9,956 nucleotides of DNA from Anaerolineae bacterium (GTDB lineage Bacteria > Chloroflexota > Anaerolineae > Aggregatilineales > Phototrophicaceae): positions 1-9,956 of the forward strand of contig JALONY010000065.1 in NCBI GenBank assembly GCA_025454715.1. The letters run 5' to 3'. Both the position numbers and the translations under genes were made by a program. Positions 1 through 6,090 of this stretch are shown here, in pieces. Numbering within the stretch: position 1 is the first letter of the stretch; every line of letters begins with the position of its first letter. Below the pieces are notes generated by a model. The model saw nothing but the letters and a program-made list of their open reading frames with translations. It ran no database searches and was not told where the DNA came from.

Positions 1-1760
1 TACTCGAGGCTCTGGTGGCGGAAGTACGTGTTGTACAGCTCGGCATAATAGCCGCCCTGCCCCAACAAATCATCGTGGTTGCCCTCTTCGATGATGTCGC
101 CTTGGCGCAGCACCACGATCCGGTCGGCATTCTTGATGGTGCTCAGGCGGTGGGCAATCACGATGCTGGTGCGCCCACGCATCACCTCGTCCAGCCCTTC
201 CTGAATCAGCGCCTCGGTCAGCGGGTCAACGCTGGCGGTCGCTTCGTCGAGGATGAAGATGGCCGGGTCTTGCAACATCACCCGCGCCAAGCACACCAAT
301 TGCCGTTGCCCCATCGACAGCGACGAGCCGCGCTCCCCCACCGGCGTATCCAAGCCCATCGGCAAGACGTTCAGCCAGTCACCGTTGGCCACCTTGCGCG
401 CCGCCGCCTCGACCTCGGAATCGCTCGCGTTGGCCTTGCCATAGCGGATGTTCTCACGCACCGTGCCATCGAACAAAAACGGCGACTGCGTGACGATGCC
501 CAATTGCTGGCGATACGCCTCGAGGTCGAACGTGCGGATGTCTTGCCCGTCGATGGCCAACACCCCACCCTGATACTCATAAAAGCGCGCCACCAATTTG
601 CCGATGCTCGACTTGCCGCTGCCGGTGTGCCCGACCAACGCCAACGTCTCACCGGGCTTGATGGTCAGGTGGAAGTCCTGCAACACCGGCTGTCCCTCGG
701 TATAGGCAAAGTCCACCGCCTTGAACGCAATTTCTCCCTTGAGACGCCCCGGGTGGCGCGAGTCGGTCTGCACCACCCGCTCGGCAGCCGCCAACCCCAG
801 CTGGAATTGCGACCAAAACGACGCGATGCTGGTCAACGGGAACCAGAACAGCCACACGCCCTGAATGAACAAATACCAATCGCCCGCGCTCAACGCCGTC
901 GGGTCGGTTTGCGCCATGCGCCCACCGAAATACACCAACGCGGTCGTGCCCAGCCCCGCCAACGCCGTCAGGATCGGGAAGATGCTGCTGAAGGTGTAGC
1001 CCGTCCGCAGGTTGATGCGGTACGAGCGCTGGTTGACCTCGAGGAACTCCTCGTAAATGGCGCGCTCCTGCCGGAAGGTCTTGGCGATGCGGATGCCGCT
1101 GACCGTCTCTTGGATGTGCGAGTTGACCTCGGCGTTGATGCGTCGCGATTGCGTGACCGTCCAACGGGCGATGCGCCGGAACGCCAGCGCCGTGAACACC
1201 ACGAACGGCGCAATCGCCAGCGTAATCATCGCCAGCGGCAAGCTCACGCTGGCCAAGTAGCCAATCAAGAACACCACAATCAGCAATTGGCTGACCAAAT
1301 CGACCACCAACTGCACGGTCATGCTCAGCGCTTGGGTGTCGCTGGTCACGCGGCTGACGATTTTGCCGGACGGGAACTGGTCATAAAACGACAAGTCGCG
1401 CTTCATCACCGCGTCGAACGCATCCTCGCGCAATTTCAGCGTCACGTTGCCGACCGTGACCGCCCCGACCCAGCGGCGAACGCCGTTGAGCGCCCACGCC
1501 ACAATCCCCAGCCCAATGATGATGGCCACGGTCGTGCCAATCACGCTGTTGTCCGAGTTGGCCTGAAGCTGGTCAATCCCGCCCGAGATGGCCACCGGCA
1601 AGGCCGTGCCCAATACCGAGCTGAGCACGATCACCCCGATGATGGTCAGCATCCGCCCGCCCTCGGGCTTGAGGTACTTGGCGATGCGCCGAATCAGGTC
1701 GCTGTCTTTGTACTTGCGGTCGTAGGCCTCGCCGTCGAGGCCATCCATAATGAAACCCAT
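1..1760 (-). CDS. ABC exporter half-transporter, catalytic-site partner (3' end cut by window edge)
   Basis: Fused permease-ATPase of the ABC exporter superfamily, about 586 codons visible. Residues roughly 35-330 are the transmembrane domain and the rest is the nucleotide-binding domain. Visible motifs are Walker A GHTGSGKS (377-384, Lys383), a Q-loop (VTQSPFLF), an X-loop VGERG, a variant signature LSMGQ (481-485), Walker B FILDEATAS with catalytic Glu506, and an H-loop IAHRLS. The frame is open to the edge; the last codons read RHQSLE, which looks like the family C-terminus, so only a few codons are probably missing. The ATG at 1760 is chosen because an in-frame TAA lies 18-20 bases upstream and GGGAG sits about 9 bases before it. 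It follows the other ABC gene by 114 bases in the same direction. The intact Glu with a variant signature is complementary to the partner's motifs, so a heterodimer is inferred. The substrate (drug, lipid or peptide) cannot be told. Confidence 0.93.
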   Translation of the reverse strand, partial: MGFIMDGLDGEAYDRKYKDSDLIRRIAKYLKPEGGRMLTIIGVIVLSSVLGTALPVAISGGIDQLQANSDNSVIGTTVAIIIGLGIVAWALNGVRRWVGAVTVGNVTLKLREDAFDAVMKRDLSFYDQFPSGKIVSRVTSDTQALSMTVQLVVDLVSQLLIVVFLIGYLASVSLPLAMITLAIAPFVVFTALAFRRIARWTVTQSRRINAEVNSHIQETVSGIRIAKTFRQERAIYEEFLEVNQRSYRINLRTGYTFSSIFPILTALAGLGTTALVYFGGRMAQTDPTALSAGDWYLFIQGVWLFWFPLTSIASFWSQFQLGLAAAERVVQTDSRHPGRLKGEIAFKAVDFAYTEGQPVLQDFHLTIKPGETLALVGHTGSGKSSIGKLVARFYEYQGGVLAIDGQDIRTFDLEAYRQQLGIVTQSPFLFDGTVRENIRYGKANASDSEVEAAARKVANGDWLNVLPMGLDTPVGERGSSLSMGQRQLVCLARVMLQDPAIFILDEATASVDPLTEALIQEGLDEVMRGRTSIVIAHRLSTIKNADRIVVLRQGDIIEEGNHDDLLGQGGYYAELYNTYFRHQSLE

Positions 1761-1792
1761 GTGCGTCGTCTCCCTGTTTTATGCTGTAGTCG

Positions 1793-1820
1793 GTCGGTAT
1801 GTCGGTATGATGTCGGTATG
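1793..1820 (-). repeat. Three direct copies of a 9-bp repeat between the ABC genes
   Basis: CATACCGAC (minus strand) occurs at 1812-1820, 1801-1809 and 1793-1801, with start-to-start spacings of 11 and 8 bases; a partial unit (GTCGGT on the plus strand) follows at 1789-1794. The cluster lies 33 bases upstream of the downstream ABC gene's start codon, in the untranslated gap. It could be a repeated protein-binding site, a slipped-strand duplication, or part of the mRNA leader. No function is known to me. Confidence 0.75.
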
Positions 1821-1822
1821 AA

Positions 1823-1864
1823 TGAGGCGGCGGGTGCAGCGGTGGCGACCACTGCACCCCCTCA
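1823..1864 (-). other. Intergenic stem-loop between the two ABC genes
   Basis: Plus-strand arms GGGTGCAG (1832-1839) and CTGCACCC (1852-1859) pair perfectly. An outer 5-bp helix (TGAGG 1823-1827 with CCTCA 1860-1864) closes it across a four-base bulge, and GGT/ACC (1841-1843, 1848-1850) can pair inside after one mismatch. It starts 11 bases after the upstream ABC stop codon. No T-run follows on the minus strand, so it is not a normal intrinsic terminator. It could set the relative levels of the two subunits by stabilising or processing the mRNA; that role is inference. Confidence 0.7.
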
Positions 1865-1874
1865 GCTTGACGAG

Positions 1875-3677
1875 TTAGTCGGCTGCGCCGACCGCCTCGG
1901 TCTCCAGCGGGGGCAACGCCGCGTCGTAACGGGCGAAGATACGCCGGTACTCCGCCGATGTCCGCAACAACTGCTCATGCGTGCCGCTGGCCGTCACCTG
2001 CCCACGGTCGAGCACGATGATGTGGTCTGCCCACCGAATCTGGCTCAGGCGGTGCGTAATCAGCAAGGTGGTGCGGCCTTGTTGGGCGCGCCGGATAGCC
2101 TTCTGGATTTCGTCCTCGGTCGCGCTGTCGATGGCACTGGTGCTGTCGTCCAAAATCAAGATGCGCGGGTTGCTCAGGAAGGCACGCGCCAACGCGATGC
2201 GCTGCCGTTGCCCACCGCTCAACATCGTGCCGCGCTCGCCCACCACCGTCTCGTAGCCCTTCTGGAAGCTCGTGACGAAGTCGTGCGCCTGCGCCTCACG
2301 GGCGGCCTGCTCGATTTTGTCCAGTGGGGTGTCGGGCGCGCCAAACGCGATGTTCTCACGGATGGTGCGGCTGAACAAAAACACGTCTTGCTCGATGCGC
2401 CCGATTTGCCCGCGCAAGCTGGCGAGGTTCCACTCGCGCACGTCCACCCCGTCAATCAAGACGCGGCCAGCCGTAGCGTCGTAGGTGCGGTTAATCAGGT
2501 CGGTCAAGGTCGATTTGCCGCTGCCGGTCTGCCCGACGATGGCCACCGTCTGCCCGGGCTTGACCGTAAACGACAACCCCGACAAAACCGCCTTGCCATC
2601 CTCAAAGGCAAACGAAACATCCTCGAACCGGATTTCGCCCGCGATGTTGCCGGTGTGCCCGGCGCTGTTCTCGTCGATTTCGGCCTCGGCCTTAATCACC
2701 TTCAGCACGCGGTCTGCCGAGGCCAACCCGACCTGCAACATCGAAAATGTCCAAATCGAGACCTCGATGGGGAAGCGCATGGCCGAGACCAAGCCCATAA
2801 TCGCGATGACTTCCGACAAGCCCATCAGCCCGCGCCCGCTCAGGTTGAGCGCGTGCAAGAACATCGCCCCCACGAACACCGCATAGACCAACGTCGGCAG
2901 ATAACGCCCTTCAATCCGCCCCTGCTTGGCGAACCAATCGCGGTAAGCCTTGGCGTTGCGACGGAAGCGGGTGCGCTCGAACGGCTCTTGAGCGCTGGCC
3001 TTGACCACCTCGATGCCGCTGATGGCCTCTTCCAACCCCGCGTTCATCACGCCGTAGCTCTCGCGCTCTGCCCCGACGACCGGGTTCAGCTCGCGCACAT
3101 AGCGCCGCACCAGCAGCACATACGACAGCACGAACGCAATCGGCAACAACACCAGCTCGGTGTTGATGGTCGCCAGCGTGATGATCGGCACGGTCAAGCC
3201 CATGCTCATGTCGCACATGAACAACACGCCCGGGTTAATCATCGTGTTCATCATCTTCATGTCGTCGCCCGAGCGCGCCATGATGTCGCCGACGCGCTGG
3301 CGGTCGTGCCACGTGGTGCTCTTGGCCAGCAACGCCTCATAGAGTTCTTGCCGCCCGTCATGCTCCAAGCGTTGCGCCGCTGTCTCGATCGAGAGCGAGG
3401 CCAACAGCGAGGTCATGCTGTCCAGCAACTGCAAAAACAACACCCCCAACGTGATGTTGACGAACACTTGCACAGCGCTCGGGTTCACGATTTCTTCGGC
3501 AGCCTGCCCAATCAACAGGCGGGTCAGCGAAAAGCTCGTCCACGCCGTCAAAAACAACCCCATCGTCCCGAACACCAACCACTTGTTGCGCCACAAGTGC
3601 GAAATGACCCAGCGCAACGTGGTCGTGCGGTCGTATGCGTAGGCCGACTGTACGGAAAATTCCGCCTTCATAGCCAT
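1875..3677 (-). CDS. ABC exporter half-transporter with degenerate Walker B
   Basis: Full-length membrane ABC exporter half, 600 aa from the ATG at 3677. The N-terminal transmembrane domain (about residues 30-330) precedes an ATPase domain with Walker A GQTGSGKST (Lys388), Q-loop (IEQDVFLF), X-loop VGERG, a consensus LSGGQ signature (486-490), Walker B ILILDDSTSA and H-loop ITHRLS. The residue after the Walker B Asp510 is Asp511 where hydrolytic ABC proteins have Glu, the mark of the degenerate subunit in heterodimers such as BmrC/BmrD and TM287/TM288. An upstream TTG at 3794 would add 39 residues, but that stretch contains a promoter and a leader hairpin and has no ribosome site. The ATG at 3677 has GAGGGGG 11 bases upstream. 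It is probably cotranscribed with the second ABC gene, with which it would form one exporter. Confidence 0.94.
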   Translation of the reverse strand: MAMKAEFSVQSAYAYDRTTTLRWVISHLWRNKWLVFGTMGLFLTAWTSFSLTRLLIGQAAEEIVNPSAVQVFVNITLGVLFLQLLDSMTSLLASLSIETAAQRLEHDGRQELYEALLAKSTTWHDRQRVGDIMARSGDDMKMMNTMINPGVLFMCDMSMGLTVPIITLATINTELVLLPIAFVLSYVLLVRRYVRELNPVVGAERESYGVMNAGLEEAISGIEVVKASAQEPFERTRFRRNAKAYRDWFAKQGRIEGRYLPTLVYAVFVGAMFLHALNLSGRGLMGLSEVIAIMGLVSAMRFPIEVSIWTFSMLQVGLASADRVLKVIKAEAEIDENSAGHTGNIAGEIRFEDVSFAFEDGKAVLSGLSFTVKPGQTVAIVGQTGSGKSTLTDLINRTYDATAGRVLIDGVDVREWNLASLRGQIGRIEQDVFLFSRTIRENIAFGAPDTPLDKIEQAAREAQAHDFVTSFQKGYETVVGERGTMLSGGQRQRIALARAFLSNPRILILDDSTSAIDSATEDEIQKAIRRAQQGRTTLLITHRLSQIRWADHIIVLDRGQVTASGTHEQLLRTSAEYRRIFARYDAALPPLETEAVGAAD

Positions 3678-3688
3678 ATCGTTACTTG

Positions 3689-3695
3689 CCCCCTC
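3689..3695 (-). promoter_or_regulatory. Ribosome binding site fixing the ABC start at 3677
   Basis: GAGGGGG on the minus strand lies 11 bases before the ATG at 3677. No comparable purine stretch precedes the upstream TTG at 3794, and the next ATG at 3671 would be 17 bases away. This favours the 600-aa form. Confidence 0.65.
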
Positions 3696-3717
3696 ACTCA
3701 CTGTTTTTGCGAAAACG

Positions 3718-3746
3718 ACGCCGACGGACTGGTCTCCCGTCGGCGT
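3718..3746 (-). promoter_or_regulatory. Leader hairpin, possible attenuator, before the ABC genes
   Basis: A perfect 10-bp inverted repeat (ACGCCGACGG 3718-3727 with CCGTCGGCGT 3737-3746, 9-base loop). On the minus strand it is followed by CG and four T residues, then by a small GTTTT/AAAAC inverted repeat (3703-3716). It would lie in the 5' leader of transcripts from either upstream promoter, 40 bases before the start codon. The short T-run makes it a weak terminator at best. Attenuation, a protein-binding RNA site or mRNA protection are all possible. Confidence 0.6.
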
Positions 3747-3765
3747 GGCGGATGTCTCATCAGAC

Positions 3766-3794
3766 AGTATACAGAACACTTGTTCGTTTAACAA
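3766..3794 (-). promoter_or_regulatory. Promoter P2 for the ABC genes
   Basis: Minus-strand TTGTTA (3789-3794) and TATACT (3766-3771) are separated by 17 bp, a good sigma70-type match (4/6 and 5/6). Transcription would start near 3759, giving a leader of about 80 bases that contains the hairpin and the ribosome site. Confidence 0.6.
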
Positions 3795-3795
3795 G
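3779..3795. promoter_or_regulatory. Perfect palindrome over the P2 -35 box, candidate operator
   Basis: CTTGTT (3779-3784) and AACAAG (3790-3795) form a perfect 6-5-6 inverted repeat. It covers the P2 -35 box and lies about 15-31 bases downstream of the predicted P1 start, so a bound dimer could block both promoters. The regulator is unknown and none is encoded next to it. Confidence 0.5.
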
Positions 3796-3815
3796 CCCTC
3801 ATGATTGACTCCAAC

Positions 3816-3844
3816 AGTCTATGTTGAAAAAAATTGAATGTCAA
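3816..3844 (-). promoter_or_regulatory. Promoter P1 for the ABC genes
   Basis: Minus-strand TTGACA (3839-3844, consensus) and TAGACT (3816-3821, 4/6) with a 17-bp A/T-rich spacer containing T7. It begins 18 bases after the tatC stop codon, so the ABC genes can be transcribed independently of the tat genes. No terminator is visible between tatC and this promoter, so readthrough is also possible. Confidence 0.68.
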
Positions 3845-3847
3845 TAG

Positions 3848-3864
3848 GGGGTCACAAGGGGTCA
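3848..3864 (-). repeat. Direct repeat just upstream of P1, candidate activator site
   Basis: TGACCCC occurs twice on the minus strand (3858-3864 and 3848-3854), exactly 10 bp apart, ending 4 bp from the P1 -35 box. One-turn spacing beside a -35 element resembles sites for dimeric response regulators. The outer copy includes the tatC stop codon. This is suggestive only. Confidence 0.4.
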
Positions 3865-4641
3865 GGACGTTGCAGAAATGCGCCGCTTGTGGATGCTGGC
3901 ACCCAACCCGACCAACCCGATGCTGATGCCATATAAGGCCAACAACGGCACCACCACCAGCGCCATATTGACTGGGTCAACCGTCGGGGTGATGACCGCC
4001 GCGGCCACCGCCGCCCCGACCACCGCGATGCGCCATTGGCGGATGAGCACCCCCGCCTCGACGAAGCCCATCAACGCCAACACGAAGAAAATCAACGGCA
4101 TCTCAAACGCCACGCCCATCCAGAACACCAGCGCCGTGACGAAGCTGAGGTACAGGTCAGCCGTCCATTCGGGTTTGAACAGGGTCGGCTCGAAGCCCTC
4201 CAAAAACCCCAATGCTGGGGGGATGAGCACATACCACGTAAACACCACCCCGACCAAAAACAGCAACGTCACCACCGGCAACACCGCCAGCAACACCCGT
4301 TTTTCGTGCGGGTGTAGCCCGGGCAGCACGAACATCAAGACCTGATACGTGACGAGTGGGATGGACAAAATCGCCCCGATGAACAATGCCACCCGAAAAT
4401 AGGCCACCACCCCGCCCGTCGGCCCCAACACCGTGAACTCGCGGCCATACGGCTCTTGCAAAAACTTCAAGACCTCGGTCGCGAACACCATCCCGACCGC
4501 TGTGCCCAGCACGAGGCCGAACAACGCCCGCGTCACGCGCATCCGCAATTCATCGAGGTGCTGAAGCAAGGTCATGTGCGCCTCGGGGTCGCGCTTAGGC
4601 GCCGCCCGAAACGGGTTCATCCACCGCAAGAAACGCGCCAT
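3862..4641 (-). CDS. tatC: Twin-arginine translocase subunit TatC
   Basis: Core membrane subunit of the Tat pathway, which recognises twin-arginine signal peptides and, with TatA/TatB, exports folded proteins. The 259-aa length and six predicted hydrophobic segments fit the family. Conserved motifs are HLDELRMR (28-35), FVLPGLHPHEKR (104-115, with the loop Glu113), FEMP (179-182, Glu180 in a membrane segment) and TPTVDP (218-223). The usual LYE motif near the end reads LYG (236-238), a departure at a commonly conserved Glu. The ATG at 4641 has GAGGAGAA just upstream, lying inside the last codons of the preceding tatB-like gene. The two genes are three bases apart, so translation is very likely coupled. 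The C-terminus is short and basic (HKRR). Confidence 0.97.
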   Translation of the reverse strand: MARFLRWMNPFRAAPKRDPEAHMTLLQHLDELRMRVTRALFGLVLGTAVGMVFATEVLKFLQEPYGREFTVLGPTGGVVAYFRVALFIGAILSIPLVTYQVLMFVLPGLHPHEKRVLLAVLPVVTLLFLVGVVFTWYVLIPPALGFLEGFEPTLFKPEWTADLYLSFVTALVFWMGVAFEMPLIFFVLALMGFVEAGVLIRQWRIAVVGAAVAAAVITPTVDPVNMALVVVPLLALYGISIGLVGLGASIHKRRISATS

Positions 4642-4644
4642 CGC

Positions 4645-5196
4645 TCAGTTCTCCTCGTGTTGAGATGTGCCGTTCGGCGCAGAGGTCGGGCTGGCCGCGC
4701 CCCACGTCCCCAGATTGGGCGACGGGGTGGCGGGCGAAGCCCCATTGGCCGGTGGAGGAGGTGCCCCCCATGTGCCCATGCCGCCCGAGGGCGGCGCGGC
4801 GGGCACGCTCGGTTTAGGCGACGGCGCAGGCTTGGCCGCGCCTTGTGCAGGCTTGTCGTCGATGGCCGTCTTCAGCTCGGTGCGGGTGCGGCGCAGTTCG
4901 TCACCCACCTCGTCCAACGGCTGGCGCACCTCCTTCACCATCGGTGCCACCATGTTGGTCAGGTCACGGCGCAAGGTCTGGCGGGTCGGCACGTCCTTGG
5001 GCACCTGAATATCGACCCCCGCCTCATCGAACTCTTTCTGGAGGCTGGCCGCCGCCTGTGCCCACAACGTCCGCAACTGGGCGAAAAACCGCCCCAGTTG
5101 GTACGCCCAACGCAACATCCGCGCTGGCCCAGCCACCACCAGCGCAATCACGAAAATCAGCGCCAATTCCCAGCCGCCGACGCCCAAAATTTCCAT
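4645..5196 (-). CDS. tatB: Tat translocase TatA/TatB family protein, TatB-like, with proline-rich tail
   Basis: A 183-aa protein with the TatA/B layout: a short periplasmic N-terminus, one membrane helix with Glu10 (about 10-23), a hinge AGP (22-24), then an amphipathic and helical region to about residue 112. Glu in the helix, the GP hinge and the position before tatC favour TatB, which with TatC forms the receptor for twin-arginine signals. TatA is also possible, because some bacteria use one bifunctional protein. Residues 113-183 form a disordered Pro/Ala/Gly/Ser tail, unlike the short E. coli tail, with GTWGA occurring twice (141-145 and 163-167). The ATG at 5196 has GAGG about 8 bases upstream and a TATAAT box further up. 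No separate tatA lies in the window. Confidence 0.88.
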   Translation of the reverse strand: MEILGVGGWELALIFVIALVVAGPARMLRWAYQLGRFFAQLRTLWAQAAASLQKEFDEAGVDIQVPKDVPTRQTLRRDLTNMVAPMVKEVRQPLDEVGDELRRTRTELKTAIDDKPAQGAAKPAPSPKPSVPAAPPSGGMGTWGAPPPPANGASPATPSPNLGTWGAASPTSAPNGTSQHEEN

Positions 5197-5240
5197 ACCT
5201 TGCGCCTCGCTTCACCACTCAGCTCACCTCAATACCTGTC

Positions 5241-5246
5241 ATTATA
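5241..5246 (-). promoter_or_regulatory. -10 box of the tatBC promoter
   Basis: A perfect minus-strand TATAAT at 5241-5246 would start transcription near 5234, about 38 bases before the TatB-like start. No good -35 hexamer is visible at 16-18 bp upstream, where the sequence is G-rich, so an activator or another sigma factor may be needed. Confidence 0.55.
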
Positions 5247-5336
5247 TACCCCATCCCCCGCCCGAAACAGCACCACCCGTGCCCGCCGCGCTCACCGACT
5301 ACATAAGTGTTTGGGCGGCATAAGCCCCCCGATTGA

Positions 5337-5345
5337 TGCTATACT
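5337..5345 (+). promoter_or_regulatory. Extended -10 promoter of the sigma factor gene
   Basis: TGCTATACT on the plus strand is an extended -10 element (TGn plus TATACT). No -35 box is recognisable. The expected start, 6-7 bases after the box, falls at or beside the ATG at 5352, so the transcript may be leaderless. I see no convincing ECF-type -35/-10 pair here that would indicate autoregulation. Confidence 0.5.
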
Positions 5346-5351
5346 GATGCC

Positions 5352-5963
5352 ATGAAGTTTTCGCACCACAGCGCAATCACTGGACGTGGCATGTCAGACG
5401 CACCCCAATCCGTCGAAATTGTATTGCTCTCGCGAATCCGAGACGGGGACGAAACGGCACTCGCCGAGTTTTATGACCGGTTCGGTCGCTTGGTCTACAG
5501 TGTGACCTATCATGTCCTCCAAAACGACACACTGGCCGAGGAAGTCACCCAAGACACCTTCCTGAAAATCTGGACACGGGCGCACCAATGGGACGCCACA
5601 CGCGGCAAAATCACCACGTGGCTCCTGACCATTGCCCGCTACACCGCCATCGACCGCCTACGCACCGAGCAACGCCGCGACGGCAAAGGCCAAGTCGATC
5701 TCGAAGAGGTGGTGAACGTATTGGGCGAGACCGCATCCATCGACGACCCGTTTTGGGCAGATGAGCAACTGGTGCGCGACATCCTCAACGACCTGCCCAC
5801 CGACCAACGCCAAGTCCTCGAGCTGGCCTACTTCCGCGATATGTCGCACACCGAGATGGCGCAAGCCCTCGGCTTGCCGCTGGGCACGGTCAAGGGGCGG
5901 GTGCGTGCAGGATTGGCAAAGTTGAGGAATCTTTGGTTGCAACGCACCGAAATTAACGGTTAA
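5352..5963 (+). CDS. ECF-type RNA polymerase sigma factor (SigK-like group)
   Basis: A 203-aa sigma70-family protein with only regions 2 and 4, as expected for extracytoplasmic-function sigma factors. Region 2 covers about 27-108, with LAEEVTQDTFLKIW (61-74), the core-binding and -10-recognition helices, and TTWLLTIARYTAIDRLR (88-104). Region 4 covers about 143-194, with LPTDQRQVLELAYF (148-161) and the DNA-binding helix-turn-helix GLPLGTVKGRVRAGLAKLR (174-192). It directs RNA polymerase to a stress-type regulon, held inactive by the anti-sigma factor encoded next. Two starts are possible: the ATG at 5352, with no ribosome site but fitting a leaderless message, or the ATG at 5391 (Met14), with a weak GGA upstream. 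The family core begins after Met14, so the first 13 residues are not secure. It is divergent from tatBC. Confidence 0.93.
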   Translation: MKFSHHSAITGRGMSDAPQSVEIVLLSRIRDGDETALAEFYDRFGRLVYSVTYHVLQNDTLAEEVTQDTFLKIWTRAHQWDATRGKITTWLLTIARYTAIDRLRTEQRRDGKGQVDLEEVVNVLGETASIDDPFWADEQLVRDILNDLPTDQRQVLELAYFRDMSHTEMAQALGLPLGTVKGRVRAGLAKLRNLWLQRTEING

Positions 5964-6090
5964 AATGACCTTATCGGTGTGCGCCCAAAGACTCATCGTA
6001 TGATTACCCTGTTCGGGCGTTCATATCACATCCACAACCACGTCTGGAGTCGTATCGTACTGTAAGCGTGGGAAGAATTTCCCACATCGG
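5964..6090 (+). promoter_or_regulatory. Sigma/anti-sigma gap with inverted repeat before the anti-sigma start
   Basis: This 127-base gap has no gene. Its clearest element is GTGGGAA (6068-6074) and TTCCCAC (6079-6085), a perfect 7-4-7 inverted repeat that ends five bases before the ATG at 6091. The only ribosome-site-like purines, GGGAAG (6070-6075), lie inside it and would be hidden if the RNA folds. A CATCC (6029-6033), 17-bp spacer, CGTATC (6051-6056) pair loosely resembles published SigK promoters in mycobacteria, but the match is weak. Confidence 0.5.

Noticed and set aside
15..3791. A 1258-codon open frame on the plus strand across both ABC genes
   Set aside because: It is antisense to two clear ABC transporters that share one frame and have GC-rich codon bias, which removes stops from the opposite frame. 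The translation is Arg/His/Gln/Asp-rich with no recognisable domain or ribosome site.
3678..3794. 39-residue N-terminal extension of the degenerate ABC protein from TTG 3794
   Set aside because: The stretch holds a promoter and leader hairpin, the start is TTG without a ribosome site, and the family similarity begins after Met40.
5302..5324. CATAAG repeated at 17-bp spacing upstream of the sigma gene
   Set aside because: A 6-base repeat pair is expected by chance in a window of this size and has no supporting structure.
4456..5355. A 299-codon plus-strand frame opposite tatBC
   Set aside because: Antisense shadow of tatC and tatB; composition is Arg/His-rich and no family is recognisable.
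6029..6056. SigK-type promoter before the anti-sigma gene
   Set aside because: CATCC with a 17-bp spacer to CGTATC is only a loose match to the mycobacterial consensus and may be chance; mentioned but not annotated as a promoter.
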